The translations under genes were made by a program, and so were the position numbers. From Caminibacter mediatlanticus TB-2 (GTDB lineage Bacteria; Campylobacterota; Campylobacteria; Campylobacterales; Nautiliaceae): a stretch of DNA of 64,000 nt. The notes below the pieces were generated by a model. The model was given only the letters and a program-made list of their open reading frames with translations, was not told where the DNA came from and searched no databases. Location of the stretch: the NCBI RefSeq assembly GCF_005843985.1, contig NZ_CP040463.1, positions 980,001 through 1,044,000 of the forward strand. Direction: 5' to 3'. This document shows positions 9,331 through 18,664 of this stretch, piece by piece. The number at the start of each line of letters is the position of its first letter. Position 1 is the first letter of the stretch.

Positions 9331-10460
9331 TAAATTTAATTAATAAAAAATTTTTAGTAATTGGTGCTGGAAGAGTAGCTAAACAAAAGTGTGATGTTTT
9401 AAGTAAAATGGGTGAAGAGTTTAAAGTTATCACAAAAGAAAAAATGAATAATTTTCCATATGAAGTAGAAATGAAAGAATTTAGTATTGAAGATACAAAA
9501 GGATTTGATGTTGTAATTGATGCAACGGGTAATGAAGAAGTTACCAAAAAACTAATTGAAAATAAAAATTTTTTATTAAATGTAGTAGATAAGCCAGAAT
9601 TTTGCGATTTTTATTTTGGAAGTATTGCAAAAAAAGGAGATTTATCTATTTTAGTTTCTTCAAATGGAACTGCTCCTCGCCTTACACAAGTAATTAGAGA
9701 TAGATGTGAGAGGATTTTAGGAGACTTTGAAGTGGATAGAGAGATGAATTATGAAGAAATTAAAAGAAATTCAGCAAAAGCATTTTTAATAGGTTGTGGG
9801 CCTGGGGCTGTTGATTTGCTTACAATTAGGGCATACAATACATTAAAAACTCTTGAAGTTGCTTTATATGACCATTTAGTAAATCCTGAAATCTTAGAGC
9901 TTTTACCTAAAAATTGTGAGAAGATTTATGTAGGAAAAGTAAAAGGCAAACATTCAAGAAGTCAAGAAGAGATAAATGAAATTATTTTGAAATATCTAAA
10001 TGAAGGAAAAATTGTAGGAAGGTTAAAATCTGGTCATCCTTTTGTTTTTGGAAGAGGGGCTGAGGAAGTTGAAGCTATTGTAAATGCTGGATTTGAAGTT
10101 GAGGTAGTAGAAGGTCTTAGTAGTGCTATGAGTGGTCCTGCAAATGCAGGAATTCCTTTAACTATAAGAGGAAGTAAAGATAGTTTTATTGTGGTATCAG
10201 CTCATTTAAGAGGTAATAGGATAAATTTAAACTGGATAGATTTACTTCTTAGAGAAAATATAAGAGTTATTGTATTAATGGGGCTTAGCCGTATAAAACA
10301 TATACAAAAAAAGGCTCTTGAAATAGGTATTGATGAAAACAGAGAAGTTTATATAATCTCAAATGTGAGTTTAGAAAATCAAATAACAATTAAAACTACT
10401 ATAAAAGATATGTTAAAAGACTCAAAAAAAGCTACTCGTCCTGCTATTATAGTATTTTGA
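9324..10460 (+). CDS. cysG: Siroheme synthase-like fusion: precorrin-2 dehydrogenase plus uroporphyrinogen-III C-methyltransferase
   Basis: The N-terminal part (about 1-140) is a Met8/SirC-like NAD-binding domain (FLVIGAGRVAKQK) that oxidises precorrin-2 and may insert iron. The C-terminal part (about 148-378) is a SAM-dependent uroporphyrinogen-III methyltransferase: GCGPGAVDLLT, YDHLVN, GKHSRSQEEIN, PFVFGRGAEE and the GIPLTIRG region. The usual GGDPFVFGRG is here SGHPFVFGRG. I chose the ATG at 9324 because GGAGG sits 5 bases upstream; a TTG at 9312 would give four more residues. The product, siroheme, is the cofactor of assimilatory nitrite and sulfite reductases, fitting the nitrate cluster, but no such reductase lies in this window. 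Confidence 0.85.
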   Translation: MLVNLINKKFLVIGAGRVAKQKCDVLSKMGEEFKVITKEKMNNFPYEVEMKEFSIEDTKGFDVVIDATGNEEVTKKLIENKNFLLNVVDKPEFCDFYFGSIAKKGDLSILVSSNGTAPRLTQVIRDRCERILGDFEVDREMNYEEIKRNSAKAFLIGCGPGAVDLLTIRAYNTLKTLEVALYDHLVNPEILELLPKNCEKIYVGKVKGKHSRSQEEINEIILKYLNEGKIVGRLKSGHPFVFGRGAEEVEAIVNAGFEVEVVEGLSSAMSGPANAGIPLTIRGSKDSFIVVSAHLRGNRINLNWIDLLLRENIRVIVLMGLSRIKHIQKKALEIGIDENREVYIISNVSLENQITIKTTIKDMLKDSKKATRPAIIVF

Positions 10461-10481
10461 TTAAAAATTAATCAATTTTTT
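10457..10481 (+). terminator. Intrinsic terminator after the siroheme gene
   Basis: TTGATTAA (10457-10464) pairs with TTAATCAA (10468-10475) across a 3-base loop, followed directly by six T residues (10476-10481). The stem includes the TGA stop codon. It would separate this gene from narK, although read-through is possible as the stem is AT-rich. Confidence 0.7.
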
Positions 10482-10511
10482 AGTACAAAACTTTACAATT
10501 AAAGATAAAAT

Positions 10512-10531
10512 TTCTCCTAAAAAAAGGAGAA
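10512..10531 (+). promoter_or_regulatory. Hairpin masking the narK ribosome-binding site
   Basis: TTCTCC (10512-10517) is the inverse complement of GGAGAA (10526-10531), the Shine-Dalgarno sequence placed 5 bases before the narK ATG. The loop is eight bases, mostly A. In mRNA this stem would sequester the ribosome-binding site. This mirrors the hairpin at the narB start. Confidence 0.55.
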
Positions 10532-10536
10532 GTTTT

Positions 10537-11805
10537 ATGGCAAGTATGAAGATGTTTAAAGAACTTAAAAAAGAAGGACATTTTCCAACGCTTATAGCAG
10601 CGTTTTTGTATTTTGATTTTTCATTTATGGTATGGACTATGCTTGGTCCTCTTGCACCAGAAATTTCGCAAAGTATAGGAGGACTTACTCCATCTCAAAT
10701 TTCAACACTTCTATCACTTCCAATTTTAGGAGGAGCAATTCTTAGGATTTTACTTGGATTCTTAGTTGATAATATAGGTCCTAAAAAAACAGCTCTTATT
10801 TCACAAGCAATAGTTGCAGGGGCTTTATGGTATGCTTATTTTAGAGGTGTAAATATTACTTATGGTGAGTTGCTATTAGTTGCTTTTGCTCTTGGTTTTG
10901 CAGGAGCAAGTTTTGCAGTTGCACTTCCACAGGCAGGACAATGGTATCCTCCAAAACTTCAAGGTGTAGTTTTAGGTATTGCAGGGGCTGGAAATATTGG
11001 TGTTGTAATTGACTTTTTATTCGCTCCAAAAATTGCAGAAATTTGGGGATGGCCAGCTGTATTTTTAGTAGGTGCGGTGCTTTCAACTTTTATTTGGGTA
11101 GTTTATTTATTTATGGCAAAAGATGCTCCTATTCAAGCTAAAAAAAGAACTCTTAAAGATTATTTAAGACTTTTAAAAGATAAAGATACTTGGTGGTTTT
11201 CATTATTTTATGCAGTTAGTTTTGGTGGATTTGTAGGTTTTGCAAGTTATATGAAAGTATATTTGATGGATGTTTATTACGAAGATATGGCAAGAATTGG
11301 TAAAGCTTTACTTCATGAAGAAAATGTAAAAGTTGTAGCAGGATATTTTGGTGCACTTACTATTTTTGCAGGGGCACTTTTAAGACCAGTAGGTGGGGCT
11401 ATTGCTGATAAACTTGGTGGTGTTAAAGCTCTATATATCTTTTATGGAGGAGTTTTAGTATTAGCATTAATTTTAGCATTTGCTAAATTACCATTTATGG
11501 CAGCAATTTTAGTTTTATTTTTAATTATGTCGTTTCTTGGTATGGCAAATGGTGCGGTATTTCAATTAGTGCCTCAAAGATTTGGAAAAGATATTGGTAT
11601 TATGACAGGTATTGTTGGATGTGCTGGTGGTCTTGGAGGGACTGCTTTAATTAAAACTCTTGGATGGTCAAAACAATATTTTGGAAGTTATTCTGTTGGA
11701 TTTATGATTTTTGCTGGGGTTGTAGCAGTTGCTATAATTGGACTTAGTTTAGTAAAAACAAGATGGAGGACTACTTGGGGACTTAATGCAGGAGGTAGAA
11801 TTTAA
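10537..11805 (+). CDS. narK: Nitrate/nitrite transporter, NarK family (MFS)
   Basis: Inner-membrane transporter of 422 residues with about 12 hydrophobic segments. The two glycine-rich nitrate signatures of the NarK/NRT2 family are visible: GIAGAGNIGVVIDF in the fifth segment and GIVGCAGGLGGT in the eleventh. LGFLVDNIGPKKTA is the MFS loop 2-3 motif. It would bring nitrate in for the narB product. Its stop overlaps the start of the kinase/phosphatase gene (TAATG), so the two are translationally coupled. Confidence 0.93.
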   Translation: MASMKMFKELKKEGHFPTLIAAFLYFDFSFMVWTMLGPLAPEISQSIGGLTPSQISTLLSLPILGGAILRILLGFLVDNIGPKKTALISQAIVAGALWYAYFRGVNITYGELLLVAFALGFAGASFAVALPQAGQWYPPKLQGVVLGIAGAGNIGVVIDFLFAPKIAEIWGWPAVFLVGAVLSTFIWVVYLFMAKDAPIQAKKRTLKDYLRLLKDKDTWWFSLFYAVSFGGFVGFASYMKVYLMDVYYEDMARIGKALLHEENVKVVAGYFGALTIFAGALLRPVGGAIADKLGGVKALYIFYGGVLVLALILAFAKLPFMAAILVLFLIMSFLGMANGAVFQLVPQRFGKDIGIMTGIVGCAGGLGGTALIKTLGWSKQYFGSYSVGFMIFAGVVAVAIIGLSLVKTRWRTTWGLNAGGRI

Positions 11806-13385
11806 TGAAATTTTCTGCCTTTTCTCTTAGTCGTGGTGATAAATTAATTGGGGATGATTATTATACTGTTAAAAAGTTTGATGATACATTAGTAGCAATT
11901 GTGTGTGATGGAGTTGGAAGTAGTAAAAAAGGTGGAGTTGCAGCTAAAAGAGTAGCTAATTTTTTACTTAACTCATTCTCTTCAATGCCTAAATCTTGGG
12001 ATATAGAAAAGTCTATTAAACACTTTATAAATTCAATTAATAGAGTTTTGTATAATGAAGGAATAAAGGAATACTCTAATCCAGAGTATTTAACAACACT
12101 TGCACTTGCTGTTATAAAAAATAATAGATTATATGGGGCTAATGTAGGAGATAGTAATATTTTTTTGATTAGAGATGATATTTTATATCGTCTCTCTTCT
12201 CCTCATATCGTTGATGGGATGGAAGGAGTTATTAGTGAAGCAATTGGACTTAGAGAAGATGTTGATATTTATTATTTTGAAAATAATTTAAAAAAGAATG
12301 ATATTTTAGTGTTATGTTCGGATGGATTAGAAGCAGTATTTGATGAAGTTGAGATAAAGGAAAATGCAAAATATGGAGCTTCTCATTTAATAAAAAAAGC
12401 TTCAAAAAAAGTAGAAGATGATTTACCTGATGATACGACGGCAGTTGTTATTGAAATTGAAGAAGATAAAATAGGAGAACTTAAAAAAGTAGATTTACCT
12501 ATTCCACAAAAACTTACAAAAAATCAAGAAATTGATGGATTTACTTTAATTAAACCTCTTATACAAAATGAAAGAACATGGCTTGCTATTAGTAAGGGTA
12601 AAAAATATGTTTTAAAATTTCCAGATATTAAAGCAATTGATGATGAAGAGTATTTAGATGCTTTTATTAAAGAAGCTTGGATTGCACGAAGACTAAAAGC
12701 CGGCTTTTTCCCAAAAGCTGTTATTCCTAAAAAAAGAAGTTATCGTTATTATGTAATGGAATATATTGAAAGTGATAATTTAAAAAATCAAAAACTCTCC
12801 GTTGATGAAGCAGTAAAGCTTGGTAAATTTTTACTCAGAATGAGTCAGTATTTACTTAAATTTAATTTAGTCCATGGAGATATAAAACCTGAGAATATTT
12901 TGAGATATAAAAATCGATTTAAGGTTGTTGATTTTGGCTCAATTACTGAAATATTTAGTATTACAAAAGCTGGTACTCCAAGTTATTTATCTCCTGAGAG
13001 ATTAAAAGGTGAAGCAATTAGCGAATCAAGTGAAATTTTTGCTATTGGAGTTACTTTATATGAACTTTTAACAAAAAAATATCCGTATGGAGAGATTGAA
13101 CCATTTCAAAATCCAGAGTTTAAATCACCTAAACCTCCAAGTTTTTATAATAAAAATATACCTATTTGGCTTGATAATATAATTTTAAGAGCTATTTCAA
13201 TTGATAAAAATAAAAGATATCAGCACTATTCAGAAATGCTTTATGATTTACAAAATCCAGATAAAGTAAAACCTTTTTTTGAAAATATAGCATTTGTAGA
13301 TAAAAATCCTCTAAGAAGTTGTAAAATAGCTTTTATAATATCTTTTATATTGAATTTGATTTTTTTATATCTTCTTTTAAATTAA
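11805..13385 (+). CDS. PP2C phosphatase / Ser-Thr protein kinase fusion coupled to narK
   Basis: Bifunctional signalling protein, 526 residues. Residues about 1-225 form a PP2C phosphatase: VCDGVGSSKKGG, GANVGDSNIF, LCSDGLEAV and DDTTAVV supply the metal-binding aspartates. Residues about 240-495 form a Hanks-type kinase: YVLKF with the ATP lysine, HGDIKPENIL as catalytic loop, VVDFGS, then GTPSYLSPERL. A single C-terminal membrane helix (about 505-525) anchors it. Fusions of this sort beside NarK-type transporters are known from other nitrate assimilation clusters. A role in switching transport or assimilation by phosphorylation is inferred from the four-base start/stop overlap with narK. 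Confidence 0.88.
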   Translation: MKFSAFSLSRGDKLIGDDYYTVKKFDDTLVAIVCDGVGSSKKGGVAAKRVANFLLNSFSSMPKSWDIEKSIKHFINSINRVLYNEGIKEYSNPEYLTTLALAVIKNNRLYGANVGDSNIFLIRDDILYRLSSPHIVDGMEGVISEAIGLREDVDIYYFENNLKKNDILVLCSDGLEAVFDEVEIKENAKYGASHLIKKASKKVEDDLPDDTTAVVIEIEEDKIGELKKVDLPIPQKLTKNQEIDGFTLIKPLIQNERTWLAISKGKKYVLKFPDIKAIDDEEYLDAFIKEAWIARRLKAGFFPKAVIPKKRSYRYYVMEYIESDNLKNQKLSVDEAVKLGKFLLRMSQYLLKFNLVHGDIKPENILRYKNRFKVVDFGSITEIFSITKAGTPSYLSPERLKGEAISESSEIFAIGVTLYELLTKKYPYGEIEPFQNPEFKSPKPPSFYNKNIPIWLDNIILRAISIDKNKRYQHYSEMLYDLQNPDKVKPFFENIAFVDKNPLRSCKIAFIISFILNLIFLYLLLN

Positions 13386-13481
13386 ATTAAAATCTAATAA
13401 TATATCATTTTATAAATTTTACTTATAATTTTTATCTTTTTATAATTTTTAGTTATACTTATAAAAAAATAGGAGCTATTT

Positions 13482-14678
13482 ATGGCTAAAAAGGTATTAA
13501 TCCTTGGAGGGGGCTTTGCAGCACTTGAAAGTGCTATATGGCTTAGAAAATATGGATTTGATGTAACTGTAATTACAAATAGAGAATATATGTATATTTA
13601 TCCAATTTCAATTTGGATTCCAACGGGAGAGTATAAATTTGAAGATTGTACATTAGATTGGAGAGAATTAAGCAAAGTTCATGGATTTAATGTTAAATTT
13701 AAAAAAGTAACTAAACTTGATATCGAAGGAAAAAAAGTATATTGCGAAGATGAAGTAAGTGAGTGTGATTTTGATTATTTAATAATTGCTATTGGAGCTG
13801 AAAAAGTTAAACATAAAGGAAGTGAGCATTTTTTATCTATTTGCTCAGCACCAGAAGAGTCTTTAAAAATTAAAGAAAAACTTGATAAATTGATAAAAAA
13901 AGGAATGGGTAAACTTGCATTTGGTTTTGGAGGTAATCCAAAAGACCCAAGTAATGTAAGAGGTGGACCAGCGTTTGAGTTGATGTTTAATGTTCATAAT
14001 AAGCTTAAAAAACTTGGAATTAGAGATAATTTTGAAATTACTTTTTTTGCTCCAATGCCAAAACCTGGCGCAAGAATGGGAGAGAAGGCATTAAAAATTA
14101 TGGATGAATGGTTTAAAAGAGTTAATATTAAAAAAGTAGTAGGTAAGAAAATTAAAGAATTTGTAAGTGATGGAATTATTTTTGAAGATGATAGTAAATT
14201 AGAGAGTGATTTGACAATGTTTATTCCAGCAGGTAATGGTCCTACTATTTTTAAAGATACAGGATTACCTCTAAATGAGGCAGGATTTATAAAAATTAAT
14301 GAATACTGTGAAGTAATTCATAATTTTGATGAGGCAAGTTCTGATAGATATAAAATCTTTGCTATAGGTGATAGTGCAGCTATTGAAGGTCCAGATTGGA
14401 GAGCTAAACAAGGTCATTTAGCAGAAGTAATGGCAAGAGTAAGTGCATTTAATATTAAAATGATGGAAGAAGGAAAAGAGATTAGAAAAGAGTATCTCTC
14501 TCATGTAAATATTTTATGTTTAATGGATAGTGGTAATGGGGCTGCTTTTGTTTATAGAGATAATAAAAGAGCTTTATTGATTCCTCTTCCAATAATTGGT
14601 CATTATTTGAAAAAAGCGTGGGGATGGTATTTTAAAAATTCAAAACTTAATAAAATACCAAGAATCCCAGGTTTATGA
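13482..14678 (+). CDS. SQR-like FAD/NAD(P)-dependent oxidoreductase
   Basis: Flavoprotein of 398 residues. The N-terminal dinucleotide fold (LILGGGFAALES) and the C-terminal FAD motif (FAIGDSAAIEG, near 291) are clear, and the sequence between resembles the sulfide:quinone oxidoreductase/NDH-2 superfamily. The amphipathic tail (HYLKKAWGWYFKNSKLNKI) is of the sort that docks SQR proteins to the membrane. Cysteines are present at several places but I cannot assign the catalytic pair with confidence. It follows the nitrate genes and has its own ribosome-binding site (aggagc), so it might be the electron donor for nitrate assimilation or an unrelated sulfide oxidase. Confidence 0.75.
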   Translation: MAKKVLILGGGFAALESAIWLRKYGFDVTVITNREYMYIYPISIWIPTGEYKFEDCTLDWRELSKVHGFNVKFKKVTKLDIEGKKVYCEDEVSECDFDYLIIAIGAEKVKHKGSEHFLSICSAPEESLKIKEKLDKLIKKGMGKLAFGFGGNPKDPSNVRGGPAFELMFNVHNKLKKLGIRDNFEITFFAPMPKPGARMGEKALKIMDEWFKRVNIKKVVGKKIKEFVSDGIIFEDDSKLESDLTMFIPAGNGPTIFKDTGLPLNEAGFIKINEYCEVIHNFDEASSDRYKIFAIGDSAAIEGPDWRAKQGHLAEVMARVSAFNIKMMEEGKEIRKEYLSHVNILCLMDSGNGAAFVYRDNKRALLIPLPIIGHYLKKAWGWYFKNSKLNKIPRIPGL

Positions 14679-15128
14679 TTTTTTGCATAATTTTTTATTT
14701 ATTTTAAAAATTTCTTTTACTTTTTTCAAATCTTTTTCTTTCTCATATATATGTTTTAGCATTATCTTTTGACAATTATTCTTTAAGTCAATATCAAACT
14801 CTTTAAAAAAATCTTTATAGTCATTTAGTTTTTTCTTTGCAACTAAATAATATATTAAGTGGGACAAACTTAATAAAAATAAAGATGCAAAGAAAAAGAC
14901 TATTGAAAAAATTCTAATATCAAAAACATAATTAAATACTTGATATGTAATTACAAGTAATATTGCTAAACTAAACAGAGTAGCACCTATAAAATAACCT
15001 TTTGAAGAAGTTACTATAAAAAGGTAGTTATCCATATTTTTTTCAATTTTAGAGATACTAAATAGATTGTAAATAGCAAAAAGAGTTATGATAACTCCTA
15101 TTGCTATAAGAAGATAATAAAAAATCAT
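14673..15128 (-). CDS. Small membrane protein of unknown function
   Basis: A 151-residue protein with about four hydrophobic segments: residues 1-24, 47-68, 72-88 and 92-114 approximately. A charged, lysine-rich cytoplasmic tail of about 35 residues follows. I do not recognise a family. It begins within the last codons of adk (4-base overlap), so it is probably cotranscribed with adk, and its end overlaps the convergent flavoprotein gene by 6 bases. Confidence 0.7.
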   Translation of the reverse strand: MIFYYLLIAIGVIITLFAIYNLFSISKIEKNMDNYLFIVTSSKGYFIGATLFSLAILLVITYQVFNYVFDIRIFSIVFFFASLFLLSLSHLIYYLVAKKKLNDYKDFFKEFDIDLKNNCQKIMLKHIYEKEKDLKKVKEIFKINKKLCKKS

Positions 15129-15706
15129 TGAATTCCAGCTTTTTGTTTTATGATTTTTTCCATTTCATCAACTATTTCTTCAATTGTTCTTTCACCATTT
15201 ATTTTAATAAGTTTATTTTGTTTTTCATAAAATTCTTCAATATCTTTTAAAGGTTCTAAGAATACTTTCATTCTATTATTAAATACTTCTACATTATCAT
15301 CAGCACCTCTTGCTCTACCAAGTACTCTATTCCTTGCTACTTCTTCACTAACAACAACTTCAATTACAGATACTAAATCAATATTTGGATTAGTTTTTAA
15401 CATTTCATCTAATGCTTTCATTTGCTCTACACTTCTTGGAAAGCCATCAATTAAAACAATATCTTTATCTGCTTTTTCAATAGCGTTTTTAATTGTATTA
15501 ATAACAATTTCAAGGGGTACTAAATTTCCATTATCAATATAGCTTTTTATTTTCTTACCAAGCTCACTTCCACTTGCAACTTCTGCTCTTAATAAATCAC
15601 CTGTGGAGTAATGAACTATTTTATCAGAGTTTCTTTTTGCTATAAGTTCTGCATCAGTAGTTTTACCACTACCTGGCGCTCCTATAATTAAAAATAATTT
15701 TTTCAT
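15125..15706 (-). CDS. adk: Adenylate kinase
   Basis: Transfers phosphate between ATP and AMP to give two ADP. The P-loop GAPGSGKTT is at 8-16, the AMP-binding region has STGDLLR and VLIDGFPRS, and [11 protein letters not shown] forms the lid entry. At 193 residues it is the short-lid type, without the zinc-binding cysteines of long adenylate kinases. Transcribed away from the DUF134 gene; the shared 115-base gap holds the promoter and palindromes described separately. Confidence 0.95.
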   Translation of the reverse strand: MKKLFLIIGAPGSGKTTDAELIAKRNSDKIVHYSTGDLLRAEVASGSELGKKIKSYIDNGNLVPLEIVINTIKNAIEKADKDIVLIDGFPRSVEQMKALDEMLKTNPNIDLVSVIEVVVSEEVARNRVLGRARGADDNVEVFNNRMKVFLEPLKDIEEFYEKQNKLIKINGERTIEEIVDEMEKIIKQKAGIQ

Positions 15707-15761
15707 TTTGATCCTTTTTTATTGCAATTTTACCTAAAATGTAAAAAAGTTTCTATATTTC

Positions 15762-15790
15762 TTGACATATGTTCATAAAAGTATTATAAT
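15762..15790 (+). promoter_or_regulatory. Consensus sigma-70 promoter for the DUF134/NifX-like pair
   Basis: TTGACA (15762-15767) and TATAAT (15785-15790) are both perfect consensus boxes with an ideal 17-base spacer. This is striking in a phylum whose promoters usually lack a clear -35 box. The -35 box overlaps a CATATG-centred palindrome, and a second palindrome begins 5 bases after the -10 box. Confidence 0.85.
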
Positions 15791-15810
15791 TATATTGAAC
15801 ATATGTTCAA
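15764..15810 (+). promoter_or_regulatory. Paired CATATG-centred palindromes flanking the promoter (putative operator)
   Basis: TTGAACATATGTTCAA (15795-15810) is a perfect 16-base palindrome just where transcription should start. A close relative, GACATATGTTC (15764-15774), overlaps the -35 box; it differs by loss of one A. The centres are 34 bases apart, roughly three helical turns. A strong promoter bracketed by two matching sites suggests repression, perhaps by the DUF134 protein encoded immediately downstream. Confidence 0.7.
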
Positions 15811-15821
15811 AAAGGAGTTTA

Positions 15822-16094
15822 ATGCCAAGAAAATGTAGAAGAAGAATAAGAGGTAAGTTTAATCATTTATGTTTTAAACCTTGTGCAATTCCTGGGGTTG
15901 AATTAGCAGAGGTTATTTTAGAAAAAGATGAAATTGAATCAATAAGACTTGCTGATTTAGAAGGTCTTTATCAAGAAGAGTGTGCAAAAGAGATGGGAGT
16001 TTCTCGTCCTACATTTAGTAGGATTATAGCAAGCGCAAGAAGTAAGATTGCAGATGCTTTAATTAATGGAAAGAAAATTATTATAAAGGAGTAA
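15822..16094 (+). CDS. DUF134-family helix-turn-helix DNA-binding protein
   Basis: Small predicted regulator of 90 residues. The N-terminus MPRKCRRRIRGKF and the GVELAEVILEKDEIESIRLADLEG-type segment are characteristic of DUF134. A sigma-factor-like helix-turn-helix follows (QEECAKEMGVSRPTFSRII, about 49-67). I chose the ATG at 15822 with AAAGGAG ahead of it; an upstream TTG at 15762 is part of the -35 box. DUF134 genes very often neighbour NifX/NifB-domain genes, as here, with a 2-base gap. It is a candidate repressor of its own operon through the palindromes upstream. Confidence 0.88.
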   Translation: MPRKCRRRIRGKFNHLCFKPCAIPGVELAEVILEKDEIESIRLADLEGLYQEECAKEMGVSRPTFSRIIASARSKIADALINGKKIIIKE

Positions 16095-16096
16095 AA

Positions 16097-16606
16097 ATGA
16101 GAGTAGCATTTCCAACAAACAATCAAACAAGAGTTGCAAGACATATAGGACTTGCAAAAGGATTTTTAATTATTGATACAGATACTAATGAAAAGTTTTT
16201 TATTGAAAATCCTGTTTTAGAAAGTTTAGATAATAGAGTTTCAAATGAAGAAGGCAATAGAGGATTAGGTACAGGAAGAATTGTACCTATTTTATTAAAA
16301 GAAGCAGGAGTTGATGTATTTGTAGCAAATGAATTTAGTGATAGCATGAGATTAAATTTACAAAGAGAAAAAATAATACCTTTTGTAACTGATATAAAAG
16401 ATATTGAAGAAGCGTTAGAATATGTTTTAAAAAATAGTAGTGAATCAAAAAACTATACTATTGATAATGAAGAATCAATTAAATGTTTTGGTTATAGAAG
16501 GGGATTTGGTAAGGGATATGGATTTAAAAGAGGTGGTAGTTTTGGTAGACGAGGTTGTGGATTTGGAATGGGTCATGGTAGAGAGAATAGAAGAGGTGAA
16601 TTTTAA
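16097..16606 (+). CDS. NifX/NifB-domain (dinitrogenase iron-molybdenum cofactor-type) protein
   Basis: Residues 1-115 match the Fe-Mo cofactor biosynthesis domain (MRVAFPTNNQTRVARHIG, then RGLGTGRIVPILLKEAGVDV), a fold that binds iron-sulfur or metal clusters. The tail from about 130 to 169 is rich in Gly, Arg and Phe with two cysteines and one His, perhaps metal-binding. No nitrogenase genes are present, so a role in metal cluster handling or sensing is more likely than nitrogen fixation. Cotranscribed with the DUF134 regulator. A related but frameshifted gene lies at 29743-30077 on the other strand. Confidence 0.85.
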   Translation: MRVAFPTNNQTRVARHIGLAKGFLIIDTDTNEKFFIENPVLESLDNRVSNEEGNRGLGTGRIVPILLKEAGVDVFVANEFSDSMRLNLQREKIIPFVTDIKDIEEALEYVLKNSSESKNYTIDNEESIKCFGYRRGFGKGYGFKRGGSFGRRGCGFGMGHGRENRRGEF

Positions 16607-16851
16607 AGGATAGGACACTCAAACTTTTTAACATAAATTTTTTTAGCCATACCTCTACCTATTGCTATTTTTCTTCCATCAATGTCTATTTCAATTGGGC
16701 CAAAAAGTGATTTATTAGTTACTTGGCCTATTTGATTTTTTGCTATTCCTAAATCTATAAGTCTTTGTTTAAAATTTTTACAACTATCATCAAATTCTAC
16801 AATTTTAAATACATCGTTTTTTTTAAGGTTTACAAGCGGGATTTTATTCAT
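16603..16851 (-). CDS. feoA: FeoA-like ferrous iron transport accessory protein
   Basis: An 82-residue SH3-like protein of the FeoA family. The pattern KQRLIDLGI followed by [23 protein letters not shown] matches the core of FeoA, which modulates the FeoB iron channel. No feoB lies nearby. The start overlaps the end of aspS by 8 bases, so it is in the aspS transcript, and its end overlaps the convergent NifX-like gene by 4 bases. Confidence 0.85.
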   Translation of the reverse strand: MNKIPLVNLKKNDVFKIVEFDDSCKNFKQRLIDLGIAKNQIGQVTNKSLFGPIEIDIDGRKIAIGRGMAKKIYVKKFECPIL

Positions 16852-18610
16852 TTTCCGCTTTTGGTTTTTTTATTCTTATATGTAATTCTTTTAGTTGTGA
16901 TTTATCTACTTCTCCTGGTGCACCTGTTAAAAGACATTGAGCTTTTTGAGTTTTTGGAAATGCAATAACATCTCTAATATTATCTGTTTTTCTCATAAGC
17001 ATAATAACTCTATCAAGTCCTAATGCAAATCCACCATGAGGAGGTGCACCAAATTTTAATGCATCAAGTAAAAATCCAAACTTTTCTCTTGCTTCCATTT
17101 CATCAATTCCAAGAAGTTTAAATACTTTTTCTTGAATCTCTTCTTTATGAATCCTTATACTCCCTCCACCTATCTCATATCCATTTAATACTAAGTCATA
17201 TGCAATTGAGTTAATATCTTCAAAGTTTTCTTCATCCCAAGTACCCATATCTGGCATAGTAAAAGGGTGGTGAAGTGGTGTTGGGTTATTATTTTCATCT
17301 TTTTCAAACATAGGAAAATCAACTACCCAAACAAAATTATATTCATCCTCATTTATAAGTCCCATATCTTTTGCAATTTTAATTCTTAATCTTCCCATAT
17401 AATCAAGGACTGTTTTTTTATCACCAGCTCCAAAGAAAATAATATCTCCAACTTTTGGATTTAATTTTTCAATTAATCTATTTAGCGATTCTTCACTCAT
17501 AAATTTTAAAATAGGCCCCTTTAATCCTTCTTCTTTTACTTGAATGTAAGCAAGTCCTTTTGCTCCAAATTTTTTAACGAAATTTTCAAGCTCTTTTAAT
17601 TTTTTTCTACTATAAAAATTGTCTCCACCTTCAATTTTTAGGGCTTTAAATCTATTATTTTTTTTATCTTTTGCAATTTCACTAAAAATTTCATTATTTG
17701 AATCAACAAATTCATCAATAACATCAACCATTGCTAAATCAAATCTTAAATCAGGCTTATCACTTCCATATTTTTCCATAGCTTCTTTATAGCTTATTCT
17801 TTTAATTGGTAAATCTACTTTAATTCCTGCTACTTCAAAAGCTTCTTTAATCATTCCTTCAATTGTTTTTATAACATCATCTTGTGTTACAAAACTCATC
17901 TCAACATCAACTTGTGTAAATTCAGGTTGTCTATCAGCCCTTAAATCTTCATCTCTAAAACATTTTGCTATTTGATAATATTTATCAAAGCCAGCTACCA
18001 TTAAGATTTGTTTAAAAAGTTGAGGTGATTGAGGAAGTGCGTAAAATTCACCAGGATAAATTCTACTTGGGACTAAATAGTCTCTTGCCCCCTCAGGTGT
18101 TGATTTTGTAAGGATAGGAGTTTCTACATCAATAAAACCTTCTTTATCAAAATAATCTCTAATAGCTTTTACTACTTTACTTCTTAAAATAAATGTTTCA
18201 AGTGAATCTTTGTCTCTTAAATCAAGATATCTATATTTTAGTCTCAATTCTTCATTTACGTTTTTATCTCCAATTTGAAAAGGTAAAACTTCGCTTTTAT
18301 TTTCTATTTCTATCTCATCAGCTACTACTTCAATTTTTCCTGTTTTAAGTTTTGGATTTTCAAGCCCTTCGCCTCTAAGTCTTACTTTTCCTTTTACTTT
18401 AATAACATACTCATCTTTTACTCTCTCAGCTACTTCGTGAGCTTTTTTGCTATCTGCTGGGTCTGCTACTATTTGAATAAGTCCACTTCTATCTCTTAGG
18501 TCTATAAAAATAACTCCTCCGTGGTCTCTATGAGAATTTACCCATCCTACAAGTTCTACTTCTTCGCCTACATTAAATTCATTTAATTCTGCACAATAGT
18601 GGCTTCTCAT
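16844..18610 (-). CDS. aspS: Aspartyl-tRNA synthetase
   Basis: Class II synthetase of 588 residues, the usual bacterial length. It has the N-terminal OB anticodon-binding domain ([21 protein letters not shown]), motif 2 ([17 protein letters not shown]) and the C-terminal motif 3 ([13 protein letters not shown]). The bacterial GAD insertion domain fills about 280-420. It charges tRNA-Asp. The feoA-like gene follows with overlap. Confidence 0.97.
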   Translation of the reverse strand: MRSHYCAELNEFNVGEEVELVGWVNSHRDHGGVIFIDLRDRSGLIQIVADPADSKKAHEVAERVKDEYVIKVKGKVRLRGEGLENPKLKTGKIEVVADEIEIENKSEVLPFQIGDKNVNEELRLKYRYLDLRDKDSLETFILRSKVVKAIRDYFDKEGFIDVETPILTKSTPEGARDYLVPSRIYPGEFYALPQSPQLFKQILMVAGFDKYYQIAKCFRDEDLRADRQPEFTQVDVEMSFVTQDDVIKTIEGMIKEAFEVAGIKVDLPIKRISYKEAMEKYGSDKPDLRFDLAMVDVIDEFVDSNNEIFSEIAKDKKNNRFKALKIEGGDNFYSRKKLKELENFVKKFGAKGLAYIQVKEEGLKGPILKFMSEESLNRLIEKLNPKVGDIIFFGAGDKKTVLDYMGRLRIKIAKDMGLINEDEYNFVWVVDFPMFEKDENNNPTPLHHPFTMPDMGTWDEENFEDINSIAYDLVLNGYEIGGGSIRIHKEEIQEKVFKLLGIDEMEAREKFGFLLDALKFGAPPHGGFALGLDRVIMLMRKTDNIRDVIAFPKTQKAQCLLTGAPGEVDKSQLKELHIRIKKPKAENE

Positions 18611-18664
18611 TATTTTCCTTTTTTAAGCGCAATTATATCAAAATGTGCTATAATAAAATAAAAA

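Noticed and set aside
9302-9547. Minus-strand open frame of 81 codons
   Set aside because: It is antisense to the siroheme synthase-like gene and low in complexity.
16097-16606. Evidence for nitrogen fixation
   Set aside because: The NifX/NifB-type domain occurs widely outside diazotrophs and no nif structural gene is present here.
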